The position numbers and the translations under genes are program-made. Shown here piece after piece: positions 8,211 through 16,748 of a DNA stretch of 64,000 bases (its first letter is position 1; every line of letters begins with the position of its first letter). The notes beneath the pieces were generated by a model that saw only the letters and a program-made list of their open reading frames with translations, searched no databases and was not told the origin of the DNA. Location: positions 310,001 to 374,000 of the forward strand of contig NZ_BMHP01000001.1 of assembly GCF_014641075.1 (NCBI RefSeq). The letters are read 5' to 3'. The DNA is from Paenibacillus nasutitermitis (GTDB lineage Bacteria; Bacillota; Bacilli; Paenibacillales; Paenibacillaceae).

Positions 8211-8825
8211 ATGTCCAATCATGAGCCATTGAACCGGATAACCGATCGAATTCAGTCGCGGGAGCAGCTGCAGGAGCTTTCTCCTAAGGGCGTATGGGAC
8301 TCTTCGTTGACTGCTGCGATCAACAGCCTGAGCTTCAATACGCCTACGGCCGATGCGGCTGTGGACAAGGCGATGATTGCGCTGAAGGCCGGCCTTCATT
8401 TGTGCAATGACAGTTTGGACGAATCGCATGCCTACTCACAGGAAATAGAAGATGACAGCACCGGTGGTTACTGGCATGGACTCATGCACCGGATGGAAGG
8501 CGATTATTCGAACGCCAACTATTGGTTCAGCCGTGCCGGAGCCCATTTGTCGCAGGCGAGTATTCAGTCTAGAGTCAGCGATTATTTGCGCAGCGACGTT
8601 GATCTGGAAGAACTTCCGAGCGGAGCAGTACGCGAAGCGCTGCTTGCGATCAGGGACGGGCAGATATGGCTGCCCCAGATCCTTACCGGAGCGATTGCGG
8701 CCCAGGAAAGCGGGCAGGAGAAGGAAGAAACGCGGCCGGTGCTGCAGATGATTCAGCAAATTGAGCTTGCGGAGCTGCTGGCCTTTACCATAACGGCGGC
8801 AACCAAAGAAGAACAAATGATCTAA
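8211..8825 (+). CDS. Unrecognised protein, fourth gene of the lut transcription unit
   Basis: A 204-residue soluble, acidic protein starting 15 bases after lutC behind an AAAGGAGCGATT ribosome site and ending just before a strong terminator, so it is almost certainly co-transcribed with lutABC. No signal peptide, membrane segment or cofactor motif is apparent. A central conserved-looking stretch reads GGYWHGLMHRMEGDYSNANYWFSR; the His/Trp/Tyr-rich HGLMHRMEGD part looks like a structural or ligand-binding motif and resembles conserved proteins of unknown function I have seen in other phyla. I do not recognise a named domain. A role in lactate or 2-hydroxyacid metabolism is inference from position alone. 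Confidence 0.75.
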   Translation: MSNHEPLNRITDRIQSREQLQELSPKGVWDSSLTAAINSLSFNTPTADAAVDKAMIALKAGLHLCNDSLDESHAYSQEIEDDSTGGYWHGLMHRMEGDYSNANYWFSRAGAHLSQASIQSRVSDYLRSDVDLEELPSGAVREALLAIRDGQIWLPQILTGAIAAQESGQEKEETRPVLQMIQQIELAELLAFTITAATKEEQMI

Positions 8826-8831
8826 TAAATA

Positions 8832-8888
8832 AAGAAAAGCCTTAGCTATAGTCCTTTATTACTGGACCTTGCAGCTAAGGCTTTTCTT
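8832..8888. terminator. Bidirectional terminator between the lut operon and mmpL
   Basis: A 16-base perfect stem, AAGAAAAGCCTTAGCT / AGCTAAGGCTTTTCTT, with A- and T-rich flanks on both sides. It serves the plus-strand lut operon and the minus-strand exporter gene that ends at 8900. Confidence 0.9.
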
Positions 8889-8899
8889 CGCGTTGGCGT

Positions 8900-11812
8900 T
8901 CAGTCGGTATGAACGCTTGGCGGATTGAGTTGATTTGAGCTTGATAACGGTGCGGCGGTCCGATCCCGTTTGTTGAACGGCCACCAGTTGGCTTCCCCGA
9001 CCAGATTGGCCAGAGCCGGTACAACCAGGCCCATAAAAACGGTAGAATAAAGCACCAGTCCGATGACGATGCCCGCTCCGATCTGCAGCAGTGTATTTAC
9101 GCCGGACAGCATGAGCGCGGCGAAGGTTCCGCCCATAATAACTGCAGCGGATATAATAACCCCGCCGGTCGTAGACATCGCCCGGGTCATGGCATACGCG
9201 ATTCCGCGAGGCCGGTATTCTTCCTTGAACCGGGCCATCAGGAAGATGCTGTAGTCGACCCCGAGCGCCACGATAATCAGGAAGATGAAGAAGGAGGCGC
9301 TCCAGGACAAGCCTGTTTCTCCGAGCAGCCGCACGAAGATGAATTCGACGATCCCCATGGTCACAAAATAGTTGAAGCCCAATGACAGCAGCACATAAAG
9401 CGGCGCAAGGAAAGAACGGAGCAGAATCATTAGCACAATGAAAATTCCGATCAGCACAAATGTGCCTGTGCGCGTAAAGTCATTTTGCGAAATCGCCTTG
9501 AGCTCCTCAATTTGTGCGGTTGTGCCGCTGAGGCGGATTTGTGGTTCGGATATGGGGCTTTTGGCCAAGCTTTGGTTCAGCGCATTGCGCAAGTTATCGA
9601 CGGTTCCCATGGCTTCCGCGGAATAGGGATTAACCGAGAGAATCACATCGAATTTGGTTGTTTTCCCGTCTTCCGACATGTAATAATCGAGCGCCTGTTG
9701 AAGCTCGGGACGATCCAGCGCTTCCTGGGGCAGGTTCCAGCCGGGGATTTGACTATTGCCGATCATCGTCTGGGCGTCCTTTACCTGTGCCAGACCCAAT
9801 GAGATATCTGCAAGTCCCTTAGCCCCGTCATTCAGACCGCCTGTCAGCGTGTCTAAACCGCCTTTAAGCTTGGCTGTTCCATCAGCCGCCTGCTTTTGCC
9901 CAGCCGCAAGCTGTTCCAGTCCGCCTGCAGCTTCCGCGACTCCGGGATTAAGCTTCTTGAAGCCCTGCTGGAGAGCGGCGGTGCCTTTAGTCAAATCCTT
10001 CAAGCCGCCGCTTAGTCCCTGCTGTTTGCCGAGAAGCGCCTGGATGTTGGCATCCTCTACAAGCTCGGGATGTGCTTGAAGCAGCTTTTGCAAATCAGCA
10101 CTCATGGATTCCGCCAGTATTGCGCTTTGCGATAAACCCCCGGCCACTTGATCGGTACCTTTGGCAGTATCCTTCAAACCATTGTAGATTTGGTCAAGCC
10201 CTGTCTTGGCTTTGGTCGTCTGCGAGGCCATGGTGCGCAGCCCGTTGGTCAGCTTGTCGATATCATCTTGGCCGCTCTCGATCGAGCCGCTTGCGCTTGT
10301 CAGTCCAGCGGCAATCTTATCGACTCCGTTCTTCATCTCGCCTAGCGCATCCGATGCCTGATCAAGCTGGTTGGGCACGGCCAGGTCGGCCAACTGCTCA
10401 CCGAGCGGCCGGATAGCGCTTCTGACCTCCTGGACTCCCGCAAGCCTAGACAAGCTTTCACTAGCGGCCTCCAGCGCGGCAAGCGCTTCTGGCGTTCGCA
10501 TGGACGTTGAAGAGCCCAGAGCGATGGAGACCGGGAATACTTCACCAGAACCGAACGCCTGCTCAACCTGGCGGAAACCCTGCACGGAACTGTGGCCGGA
10601 GTCGATTTCGGCAATATCGTCAAAAGAGCGTTTGCCCTCAAACAGCAGGGTAACCGGAGCGAGCAGAATAACCGTGACGAGCAGCACCGCTACCGGCCTG
10701 CGTGCGGCCAGGGAAGCCATTGCGGTCCACAACTTGGATTCGCCATGTCCCTGTCCGCTTATCACCTTCGATGGCCAGAACGTGGCACCACCGAATATCA
10801 TCAGCAATGCAGGTGTGAGCGTCAGACCCGCGAGCAAGGTGACCGCAACCCCGATCGATACGCCGACGGCAGACTGGTACAAGCCGAATTGGGCAAAACC
10901 AATCAGAAAGAAAGCGACAAATACGGTGCTGGCGGAATAAGCTACCGTCTTGCCGACGGTTCGCATGGTGCGTATCATCGCTTCCACCTTATCCCCGTCG
11001 TGGCTGAGTTCCTCGCGGAACCGCTGAATGAGGAGAATGCAATAATCCGTTCCCGCACCGAACAAGACGGCTATGAGGAAGGATTCCGTGAAGGAGGAGA
11101 CAGGCATTCCGTAATCGGTTGCCAGCGCCACCAGCCCCCTGGTAATCACGAGTGATATCCCGATGGTCATGAGGGGGATGAACGGTGCGACCGGTGAGCG
11201 GAAAACGATCAAAAGAATGATAAGAACCAGTCCTACCGTAAGCAGCTCTGTTTTCTTCAAGCCTTCCTCCGAGCTCTTCTGAAAGTCTTTGGAGATAGGC
11301 GCGCTGCCTGTCAATGAAACCTGGCTTCCGGCGGGAGCCCCCTGTACCTTCTCGCTAAGCTTATCGACGGCTTCCTGCGTGATGATATCATTCTCCGGCC
11401 ATTCAAAGCCCACAAGCAGCATTTCGGTGGTGCCGTCACCGCTGCGGAATTTGCTGGCGAGCTCCGGGGTATCGTACGCGGATTGTACCGATTGAAAGCC
11501 TTCCTTGCCACTGAGGGCTGTCAGCTCCGAGGCTTTGTTGCGAAGCCAGTCCTGATCTTCTTTAGTCAGACCCGAGGCTCTTGAATAAACCACAATAGCG
11601 CTTGATTTTGTGATGGATGCGGGGTTGATCTGCTCCATCATTTTTTTCGCTACGGACGATTCAGCGTCGGAGGAGATAAATTTCTGTTCCGTATTGCGGA
11701 CAATGGCTTGCAGGTCCGGCAAACCGAACATGGCGGCCACCGTGATGGCCAGCCAGGCGATCAATACGATCCACTTGGCGCGGGCCAAACCGCGGACAAA
11801 GCGTTCTGTCAT
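8900..11812 (-). CDS. MMPL-family RND-type exporter
   Basis: A 970-residue inner-membrane transporter with two MMPL halves, each one TM helix, a large external loop and five TM helices. The halves begin near WIVLIAWLAITVAAMFGLP and near GTFVLIGIFIVLMILLRSF. The conserved RND helix 4 region is seen as FGAGTDYCILLIQRF and LGVDYSIFLMARFKEE, with the Asp-Tyr pairs of proton relay. The outer part of the central loop holds Gly-rich amphipathic repeats (GLTSASGSIESGQ, GLDQIYNGLKDTAKG, GGLNDGAKGLADIS) like those of YhgE/Pip proteins. The start at 11812 follows GGGAGGA; an ATG 33 bases upstream is less likely. It is divergent from a TetR regulator, so drug or lipid export under that repressor is probable (YdgH/YdfJ-like). 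Confidence 0.9.
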   Translation of the reverse strand: MTERFVRGLARAKWIVLIAWLAITVAAMFGLPDLQAIVRNTEQKFISSDAESSVAKKMMEQINPASITKSSAIVVYSRASGLTKEDQDWLRNKASELTALSGKEGFQSVQSAYDTPELASKFRSGDGTTEMLLVGFEWPENDIITQEAVDKLSEKVQGAPAGSQVSLTGSAPISKDFQKSSEEGLKKTELLTVGLVLIILLIVFRSPVAPFIPLMTIGISLVITRGLVALATDYGMPVSSFTESFLIAVLFGAGTDYCILLIQRFREELSHDGDKVEAMIRTMRTVGKTVAYSASTVFVAFFLIGFAQFGLYQSAVGVSIGVAVTLLAGLTLTPALLMIFGGATFWPSKVISGQGHGESKLWTAMASLAARRPVAVLLVTVILLAPVTLLFEGKRSFDDIAEIDSGHSSVQGFRQVEQAFGSGEVFPVSIALGSSTSMRTPEALAALEAASESLSRLAGVQEVRSAIRPLGEQLADLAVPNQLDQASDALGEMKNGVDKIAAGLTSASGSIESGQDDIDKLTNGLRTMASQTTKAKTGLDQIYNGLKDTAKGTDQVAGGLSQSAILAESMSADLQKLLQAHPELVEDANIQALLGKQQGLSGGLKDLTKGTAALQQGFKKLNPGVAEAAGGLEQLAAGQKQAADGTAKLKGGLDTLTGGLNDGAKGLADISLGLAQVKDAQTMIGNSQIPGWNLPQEALDRPELQQALDYYMSEDGKTTKFDVILSVNPYSAEAMGTVDNLRNALNQSLAKSPISEPQIRLSGTTAQIEELKAISQNDFTRTGTFVLIGIFIVLMILLRSFLAPLYVLLSLGFNYFVTMGIVEFIFVRLLGETGLSWSASFFIFLIIVALGVDYSIFLMARFKEEYRPRGIAYAMTRAMSTTGGVIISAAVIMGGTFAALMLSGVNTLLQIGAGIVIGLVLYSTVFMGLVVPALANLVGEANWWPFNKRDRTAAPLSSSNQLNPPSVHTD

Positions 11813-12118
11813 TTGATTGTTCCTCCCTTTTTTTGTTCCAGGCAATTATTGTTCCCAACCCCAATTTCAATCCCCACAGAACTAGTTATAAATTAAAATC
11901 CGAAAAAAATCAATATTTTTGTACTAGCGGTCATTTATTTTTTTTTCATAAAATCATTGAATTTATTGAGTTTATTGATATGATTCGTTTGGTTTTATGG
12001 ATTTGTTTTGGTTTTAATGTACTATCAGTCATAAATATGTACGTCACGAGTCCAAGTATGATACACTAGGTTTTGTATAATGTCCGCAAAGAACTGCAAA
12101 GCGAGGAGATCTGCTTAT
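11813..12118. promoter_or_regulatory. Divergent mmpL-tetR regulatory region with a 15-bp direct repeat
   Basis: This 306-base, very AT-rich gap holds two near-identical 15-mers: TGTACTAGCGGTCAT at 11920-11934 and TGTACTATCAGTCAT at 12018-12032 (13 of 15 identical). They lie about 98 bases apart, one nearer each gene. They are the best candidates for operator sites of the adjacent TetR protein. A TATGATAC box near 12057 could be the tetR -10. The tetR start is backed by GCGAGGAG. Confidence 0.5.
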
Positions 12119-12697
12119 ATGGATCGCGAAATGAAGAAGGAACAGACAAGGCTGCGGATTAAAGATGCGGCGTATGCCTTATTTTCCGAGCTCGGTTATG
12201 AAGCTACGACCGTTGAACAGGTAGCGAAGCTTGCGGGCGTGGCCAAAGGCACTTTTTTTAACTATTTTTCCTCCAAGGATGATCTTATACATGAGCTTCA
12301 GGGGATATTCGTCATGACGGAGGTCGCAAAGCTGAAGGATAAGCCGGGGCCGCTTATTCCCCGCCTGCGGATGGTTATTTTCCAAATGGTTCAGCAGTTC
12401 CCGCATAATAAATCGTTAATCAGGGCTTTGTTCCAGGCTGAGCTTGGGGGAGGGCGCGCGCTTGAGATGCATAATTGCATCGTCGAGGATCTGCTTGAGG
12501 GCATTGTTCCGATTATCGTGCTTGGCCAGGAGAGCGGCGAGCTGCGCAAGGATATGCCTGCGATTATGATCGGGCAGCTGGCGCTTCAGACTTATTTTGG
12601 AGCGCTGTTCATGTGGTCGATGGACTCGGGCGATGAGCCGATAGACGAGCAGATGGCATTAACCTTTGACCTTTTTTTCAAAGGAATTGCCAATTAA
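12119..12697 (+). CDS. TetR/AcrR-family transcriptional regulator
   Basis: A 192-residue regulator. The N-terminal helix-turn-helix reads RIKDAAYALFSELGYEATTVEQVAKLAGVAKGTFFNYFSSKDDLI (residues about 10-55), a textbook TetR DNA-binding domain. The C-terminal all-helical ligand domain ends FGALFMWSMDSG...DLFFKGIAN. ATG 12119 (MDREMKKEQT) is chosen over an in-frame upstream ATG because GCGAGGAG lies at a good distance. Divergent orientation to the MMPL exporter suggests it represses that gene, and possibly itself, through the shared intergenic repeats. The ligand is unknown. Confidence 0.9.
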   Translation: MDREMKKEQTRLRIKDAAYALFSELGYEATTVEQVAKLAGVAKGTFFNYFSSKDDLIHELQGIFVMTEVAKLKDKPGPLIPRLRMVIFQMVQQFPHNKSLIRALFQAELGGGRALEMHNCIVEDLLEGIVPIIVLGQESGELRKDMPAIMIGQLALQTYFGALFMWSMDSGDEPIDEQMALTFDLFFKGIAN

Positions 12698-12729
12698 AAT
12701 AGGATTGAGGCAGGCACATCATGGAAATA

Positions 12730-12760
12730 CCCCGCCGGTCGGAGCCCGGCGGGGCGTTTT
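12730..12760. terminator. GC-rich terminator between convergent tetR and the PRPP-synthetase paralogue
   Basis: CCCCGCCGG / CCGGCGGGG with a 7-base loop, followed by CGTTTTTG on the plus strand. Confidence 0.85.
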
Positions 12761-12769
12761 TGCTTATTT

Positions 12770-13750
12770 TTATTCGAAGCAAGTGGGAATAACGTCAAGC
12801 GGTACTTTTTCAAACAATGGACTGACCGACTCGCTGCGATGAATCCTGCCGATCGCTTCGCCGAACAGCGGCGCGACCGAAACCAGCCTGATTTTGCTGG
12901 AATGAACCAGATTCGGATTATCGACGGAGTCTGTTCCAATCACAAACTCGATCGGACTTTCCTCGAGCTTGCGGACCGCCGCTTCGGTGAAGGCGAGATG
13001 GGACAGGCAAGCAACAATACGTGTAGCTCCTTTAATTTTCAGCCATTTGGCCAGTTCAATCAAAGTGCCTCCCGATAAAGAGAAATCATCCACGATCAGG
13101 GCGGTCTTTCCCTGGACATCCCCGATGATTTCCATCATTTCCGCTTCTTCCTTGTGATTATGCCGGGTCTTGTCCCCAAGCGCGATGGAAGCATTCAGGT
13201 TATTTGCGAACTTTCGGGCCTGCTTGGCAAAGCCCGCATCAGGAGAGACCACAACCAAATCGGTGAGTTTCATCTGCTTGACTGCTTCGCACAGGACGGG
13301 CAAGGCAAATAAATGATCCACCGGTTTTTTGAAAAAGCCTTGAATCTGATGGCTGTGCAGATCCATGGCCACTACCCGGTCAGCTCCGGCAAGCTCAATG
13401 GATTCCGCACAAACTCTGGCTCGAATCGATACACGGGGCTCGTCTTTCTTGTCCCCTTTGGCATAACTGAAGTAAGGCATGATGACCGTTACGGAATTGG
13501 CGCTTGCCCGTTTGAAGGCATCGACCCAGAACAGGATTTCCACAAACTCGTCATTGGGCTTAACACCAATGGATTGCACCAAATATACATCTTTATCGCG
13601 AACCGTCTCCCCTATTCTGACAAAGGTGTTTCCGTCGGAGAAGGTTAAAGCTTCGGAATAGCCAAGCTCAACGCCCATATAGCGGCACATTTTGCGGGCA
13701 AAGGTTTGTCCCGAGCTGCCGGCAAAGATTTTGATTTCATTGTGAGTCAT
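12770..13750 (-). CDS. Divergent ribose-phosphate pyrophosphokinase (PRPP synthetase) paralogue
   Basis: 326 residues of the Prs/phosphoribosyltransferase type I fold. Family landmarks are present: IKIFAGSSGQTFARKM at the N-terminus, FSDGNTFVRIGETVRDKDVYLVQS, AGADRVVAMDLHSHQIQGFF, PVDHLFALPVL, VVSPDAGFAKQARKFA and the PRPP-binding loop LIVDDFSLSGGTL. It departs from housekeeping Prs: the flexible loop reads PYFSYAKGDKKDEPRVSI rather than the usual YARQDRKARSREPI, and the PRPP loop has Phe-Ser-Leu-Ser in place of Ile-Ile-Asp-Thr. The canonical prs sits by gcaD in Bacillota and is not here, so this is a second copy with possibly altered regulation or substrate. GGAGG precedes ATG 13750. Confidence 0.8.
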   Translation of the reverse strand: MTHNEIKIFAGSSGQTFARKMCRYMGVELGYSEALTFSDGNTFVRIGETVRDKDVYLVQSIGVKPNDEFVEILFWVDAFKRASANSVTVIMPYFSYAKGDKKDEPRVSIRARVCAESIELAGADRVVAMDLHSHQIQGFFKKPVDHLFALPVLCEAVKQMKLTDLVVVSPDAGFAKQARKFANNLNASIALGDKTRHNHKEEAEMMEIIGDVQGKTALIVDDFSLSGGTLIELAKWLKIKGATRIVACLSHLAFTEAAVRKLEESPIEFVIGTDSVDNPNLVHSSKIRLVSVAPLFGEAIGRIHRSESVSPLFEKVPLDVIPTCFE

Positions 13751-13824
13751 AAGGATCCTCCGGATTTTTATAATAGGTGCAAAAGGGAAAACAAGAAAAT
13801 AACAGCGTTGAAACAGTCTGCCGG

Positions 13825-14130
13825 TTAACCCAGGCCTTCCAGTTTACCGTCGCCGCGAATGGCGGCTGCATGATGCTTCGTGTTGGGATGAAGATAGCCT
13901 GTGGCAGTGAAGGAGCTGCCTTCCACAGAAGTGCCCTTCAGCTCCACGCGGATATCCTCACTTTGTTCAAAATCCCGCAGAAGCGAAGACTGTGTCATCC
14001 CGTCAAGATCAATATACCACAGCCTGAAGCCGCCCTCGGTGACAATCACAAGCTGAGCGGAGGCAAATGCAAGCCTGGTTGCTATATGTTTATGTGTGAT
14101 GGTCAGTTCCGACAGCATATAAGTGTTCAT
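13825..14130 (-). CDS. Hypothetical 101-residue protein upstream of the PRPP-synthetase paralogue
   Basis: A real gene judging from a perfect AAGGAGG 6 bases before its ATG and from a coherent beta-rich sequence (LSELTITHKHIATRLAFAS, LVIVTEGGFRLWYIDLDG). The central part ends DIRVELKGTSVEGSSFTATGY, followed by LHPNTKHHAAAIRGDGKLEG. No signal peptide or membrane segment is seen and I do not recognise a family. It lies 74 bases upstream of the PRPP-synthetase paralogue on the same strand, so the two may form an operon. Confidence 0.65.
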   Translation of the reverse strand: MNTYMLSELTITHKHIATRLAFASAQLVIVTEGGFRLWYIDLDGMTQSSLLRDFEQSEDIRVELKGTSVEGSSFTATGYLHPNTKHHAAAIRGDGKLEGLG

Positions 14131-14199
14131 GATGCTCCTCCTTCAAGCAATTACGGCAAACACGCAGAAGAATCATTTGGCACGCAAAGCGTCCTTTTT

Positions 14200-14301
14200 C
14201 GTTTCTTCCGAGAAGAAATGTTCAGGCACGTAGAGCTGCCTTTATCGTTTCTTCTGAGAAGAAACGACCAGGCACACAAGTCTGCCTTTATCGTTTCTTC
14301 T
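14200..14301. repeat. Tandem 46-bp repeat with internal palindromes
   Basis: Two contiguous 46-bp copies (14200-14245 and 14246-14291) are followed by the first 10 bases of a third (14292-14301) and preceded by a degenerate copy (about 14165-14199). Each unit starts with the near-perfect palindrome GTTTCTTCTGAGAAGAAAC and contains a second small inverted repeat AGGCA...TGCCT. It lies in the 381-base gap between two divergent genes (14131-14511), which otherwise holds only AT-rich sequence and the upstream region of the VWA lipoprotein gene. Confidence 0.75.
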
Positions 14302-14511
14302 ATATACTACAGGATAAATGTCGAAAAAACACGTTTGTTTTCATATTAACTCCCGCTTCTTCCGTTAGCGCGGACGTAAAATATTCACACTTTTTGCTTA
14401 GCTGCAACAATTCCCAATTCCGCAACGTCGAATTATTCAAAGCCATCCATAAATAGACAAATTGGCTTAATGGTGCTTGGAGAATATGCATTTGACAAGG
14501 GGGAAGCAAGA

Positions 14512-15864
14512 ATGAGAAAGGTAAGGGGAATTTTGCGCCCAGGCGCTGTCCGGCTGCTGGGTTTGGCTGCGTTGCTGCTGCTTGTGCCTGCGCTGGGCGC
14601 TTGTTCGTCGTCATCGGATAACGGCATGCAGAATGCGGCGTCATCTCCGGATCATTCGACGGAGTCGAAAGAGGCTGCTGCCGGTGACCGGGCGACGGAA
14701 AGCGGTTCCAGGTCTAACGGTGACGAGACCGCAAGGGTTGAATCCGAGACGACCGGAGAAGCCGACAGGCCGACCGGAAAACGGGAGCACAACCTGGAAC
14801 CCGAGCCACAAGCAGGCTTATTGACTGCAGGAGAATGGAATGATCTTGGCCGCTGGAATGAATGGGAGGAGCTGCTTGATAGCTCCGAAGGAGCGGATAA
14901 CCGGAAATATTGGTCGTTTTATTCATTTAAACGTTTGGAGCTGACAGTGACCGGCGGTGGGCGTCCGGTATCGGATGCGGAGATAGCCGTGATAGACAAG
15001 GATGATCAATCCATCTGGGAAGTCAGAACGGATATTAACGGAAGAGCCTCTGTATTTAACGGAATATTTGAGCAGCAGGGAGGCAAAAGCAAATATCAGG
15101 TAGTCGTGAAAGCAGGCGGCCAGACCAAACGGTATGAGAATGTGGACATCCGGCGCAGCCAAAGCCAGACGCTTGAAATTAAACTTGATGAGAGCGTGCC
15201 TGTATCCAATTCACTGGATTTGATGCTGGTTGTGGATACGACCGGCTCCATGGGCGACGAGCTCAATTATTTGAAAACGGAGCTTAAGGACGTCGTTGAA
15301 CGGGTGGCAAAAGATAACGGACAGCAGCTGGGAATCAGGGTCAGCACCAACTTTTACCGGGACGAAGGTGATGATTATGTCGTCAAACCGTTCCCGTTCA
15401 CTGGCGATGTGGAGAAAGCCGTCCAACAAATTTCCGGACAGCGGGCAAATGGGGGAGGGGATTTCCCGGAAGCCGTGGATCAGGCGCTGGACAACGCTAT
15501 TCATGATCATGATTGGAGCGAAGATGCGCGCGCAAGGCTGCTTTTTCTGGTTCTGGATGCGCCGCCCCACCACGACAGCACAATTGTGAAGCGGATGCAG
15601 AAACTGACGCAGGAAGCTGCGGGCAAGGGGATCCGCATCATACCGGTTGCTTCTAGCGGTGTTGATGTGAACACGGAGTACCTCATGCGTTTTATGGCGG
15701 TATCCACAGGAGGAACGTATATTTTTTTAACCAACCATAGCGGAGTCGGGGATGATCATCTGGAGCCGGCTGTTGGGGAATATGAAGTGAAAGCGCTGAA
15801 TCGCTTGCTCGTTGAGGTTATCAACCGATACTGCGGGAGCGGTCAGAGCACCGGCATCGAATAA
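14512..15864 (+). CDS. VWA-domain lipoprotein
   Basis: A 450-residue lipoprotein: a basic start, a hydrophobic stretch (VRLLGLAALLLLVPALGAC) with lipobox LGAC, then a low-complexity Ser/Glu/Thr-rich linker to about residue 110. A beta-sandwich segment (about 140-225, FKRLELTVTGGGRPVSDAEI) precedes the von Willebrand A domain (about 235-445). The MIDAS motif DTTGSMGDE is intact, as are the later GGGDFPEAVDQAL and LVLDAPPHHD segments, so it should bind a divalent metal and act as an adhesion or scaffold protein on the outer face of the membrane. AAGGGGGAAG supports the start at 14512. Its last 44 bases overlap the convergent ABC gene. Confidence 0.85.
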   Translation: MRKVRGILRPGAVRLLGLAALLLLVPALGACSSSSDNGMQNAASSPDHSTESKEAAAGDRATESGSRSNGDETARVESETTGEADRPTGKREHNLEPEPQAGLLTAGEWNDLGRWNEWEELLDSSEGADNRKYWSFYSFKRLELTVTGGGRPVSDAEIAVIDKDDQSIWEVRTDINGRASVFNGIFEQQGGKSKYQVVVKAGGQTKRYENVDIRRSQSQTLEIKLDESVPVSNSLDLMLVVDTTGSMGDELNYLKTELKDVVERVAKDNGQQLGIRVSTNFYRDEGDDYVVKPFPFTGDVEKAVQQISGQRANGGGDFPEAVDQALDNAIHDHDWSEDARARLLFLVLDAPPHHDSTIVKRMQKLTQEAAGKGIRIIPVASSGVDVNTEYLMRFMAVSTGGTYIFLTNHSGVGDDHLEPAVGEYEVKALNRLLVEVINRYCGSGQSTGIE

Positions 15865-16693
15865 AATAGGCATCCTCCAGCGAAGTCGTCTGTTTCGTGA
15901 AATGGGCGGCAGGGGGCTCCTGTCCGATACAGCGGACGGTGTAGACGCGATCCTCCGAGCGCATGTGGAGAATAATGGCTGGATCAAGCTCGCTGCAGGC
16001 GACGGAATCAAGCTGGCCTTCCCAGACCGAAAGCTGCAGACCATGATTCCAGTCCTCGATGGAGCCGTGATAGCGAATTTGCCCGCCTTCCAACCATATG
16101 ACCTGGTCCGCCCACACATCCCATTCATTAAGCTCATGAGTGGAGACGACAATGGTCTGCTCGCGGGCATTAGAGGCCATGAAGCGGATAAACCGCAGGC
16201 GTTCCAGTGAATCCAGCGCATTGAGCGGCTCATCCAGAAAAATATAAGCAGGCGATCCAATCCACGCTTGGGCAAGCGCGATCCGTTGACGGATGCCTTG
16301 CGCGAGTGTTTTTATTTTTTTCGTCTTAAATGGCGTAATATGAAAAGCATCCATCAAAAAGTCCAGATGCTGCTGATTGGCTCCGCCTTTGAGCTCCGCC
16401 AGGTAGTGGAGCAGCTTGGCAGCCTTCATTTCATCATACAGCTCGATGCCGGTAGGCACAAATCCGATCATGGAACGGATAACGGGCAAATCGCGTTCCA
16501 CTGTCAGACCGTTATAGCGGATCTCCCCCGCTGCGGGAAACTGCGCCGTAGCGAGCAGCTTGAGCAGCGAGGATTTACCGGCGCCATTTCGTCCGACAAG
16601 CAGCGTAATACCAGGCTTGATGGACAGTCTGGGAATACGAAGCTGGAATTCCGAACCGGCGGAGCGCCATAGGATCTGTTGAAGCTCAAGCAT
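15821..16693 (-). CDS. ABC transporter ATP-binding protein (distal gene of the ECF-sigma operon)
   Basis: A 290-residue ATPase with Walker A VGRNGAGKSSLL, a Q-loop region at IGFVPTGIELYDEM, the signature-like LAQGIRQRIALAQAW (a variant of LSGGQ), Walker B YIFLDEPLNALD and switch His STHEL. The last 60 residues form a divergent C-terminal domain. The start at 16693 follows GAAGGAGGGG. It is the last gene of a five-gene minus-strand cluster and would pair with the six-TM protein just upstream. Its 3' end overlaps the VWA lipoprotein by 44 bases tail to tail. Confidence 0.88.
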   Translation of the reverse strand: MLELQQILWRSAGSEFQLRIPRLSIKPGITLLVGRNGAGKSSLLKLLATAQFPAAGEIRYNGLTVERDLPVIRSMIGFVPTGIELYDEMKAAKLLHYLAELKGGANQQHLDFLMDAFHITPFKTKKIKTLAQGIRQRIALAQAWIGSPAYIFLDEPLNALDSLERLRFIRFMASNAREQTIVVSTHELNEWDVWADQVIWLEGGQIRYHGSIEDWNHGLQLSVWEGQLDSVACSELDPAIILHMRSEDRVYTVRCIGQEPPAAHFTKQTTSLEDAYFIRCRCSDRSRSIG

Positions 16694-16748
16694 GAGAGAC
16701 CCCTCCTTCGCAGTTTCATTAAAGTAATAACGGCGCTGGCCGCAGTGG

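Noticed and set aside
14165..14301. CRISPR array
   Set aside because: The 46-bp copies are directly adjacent with no spacers.
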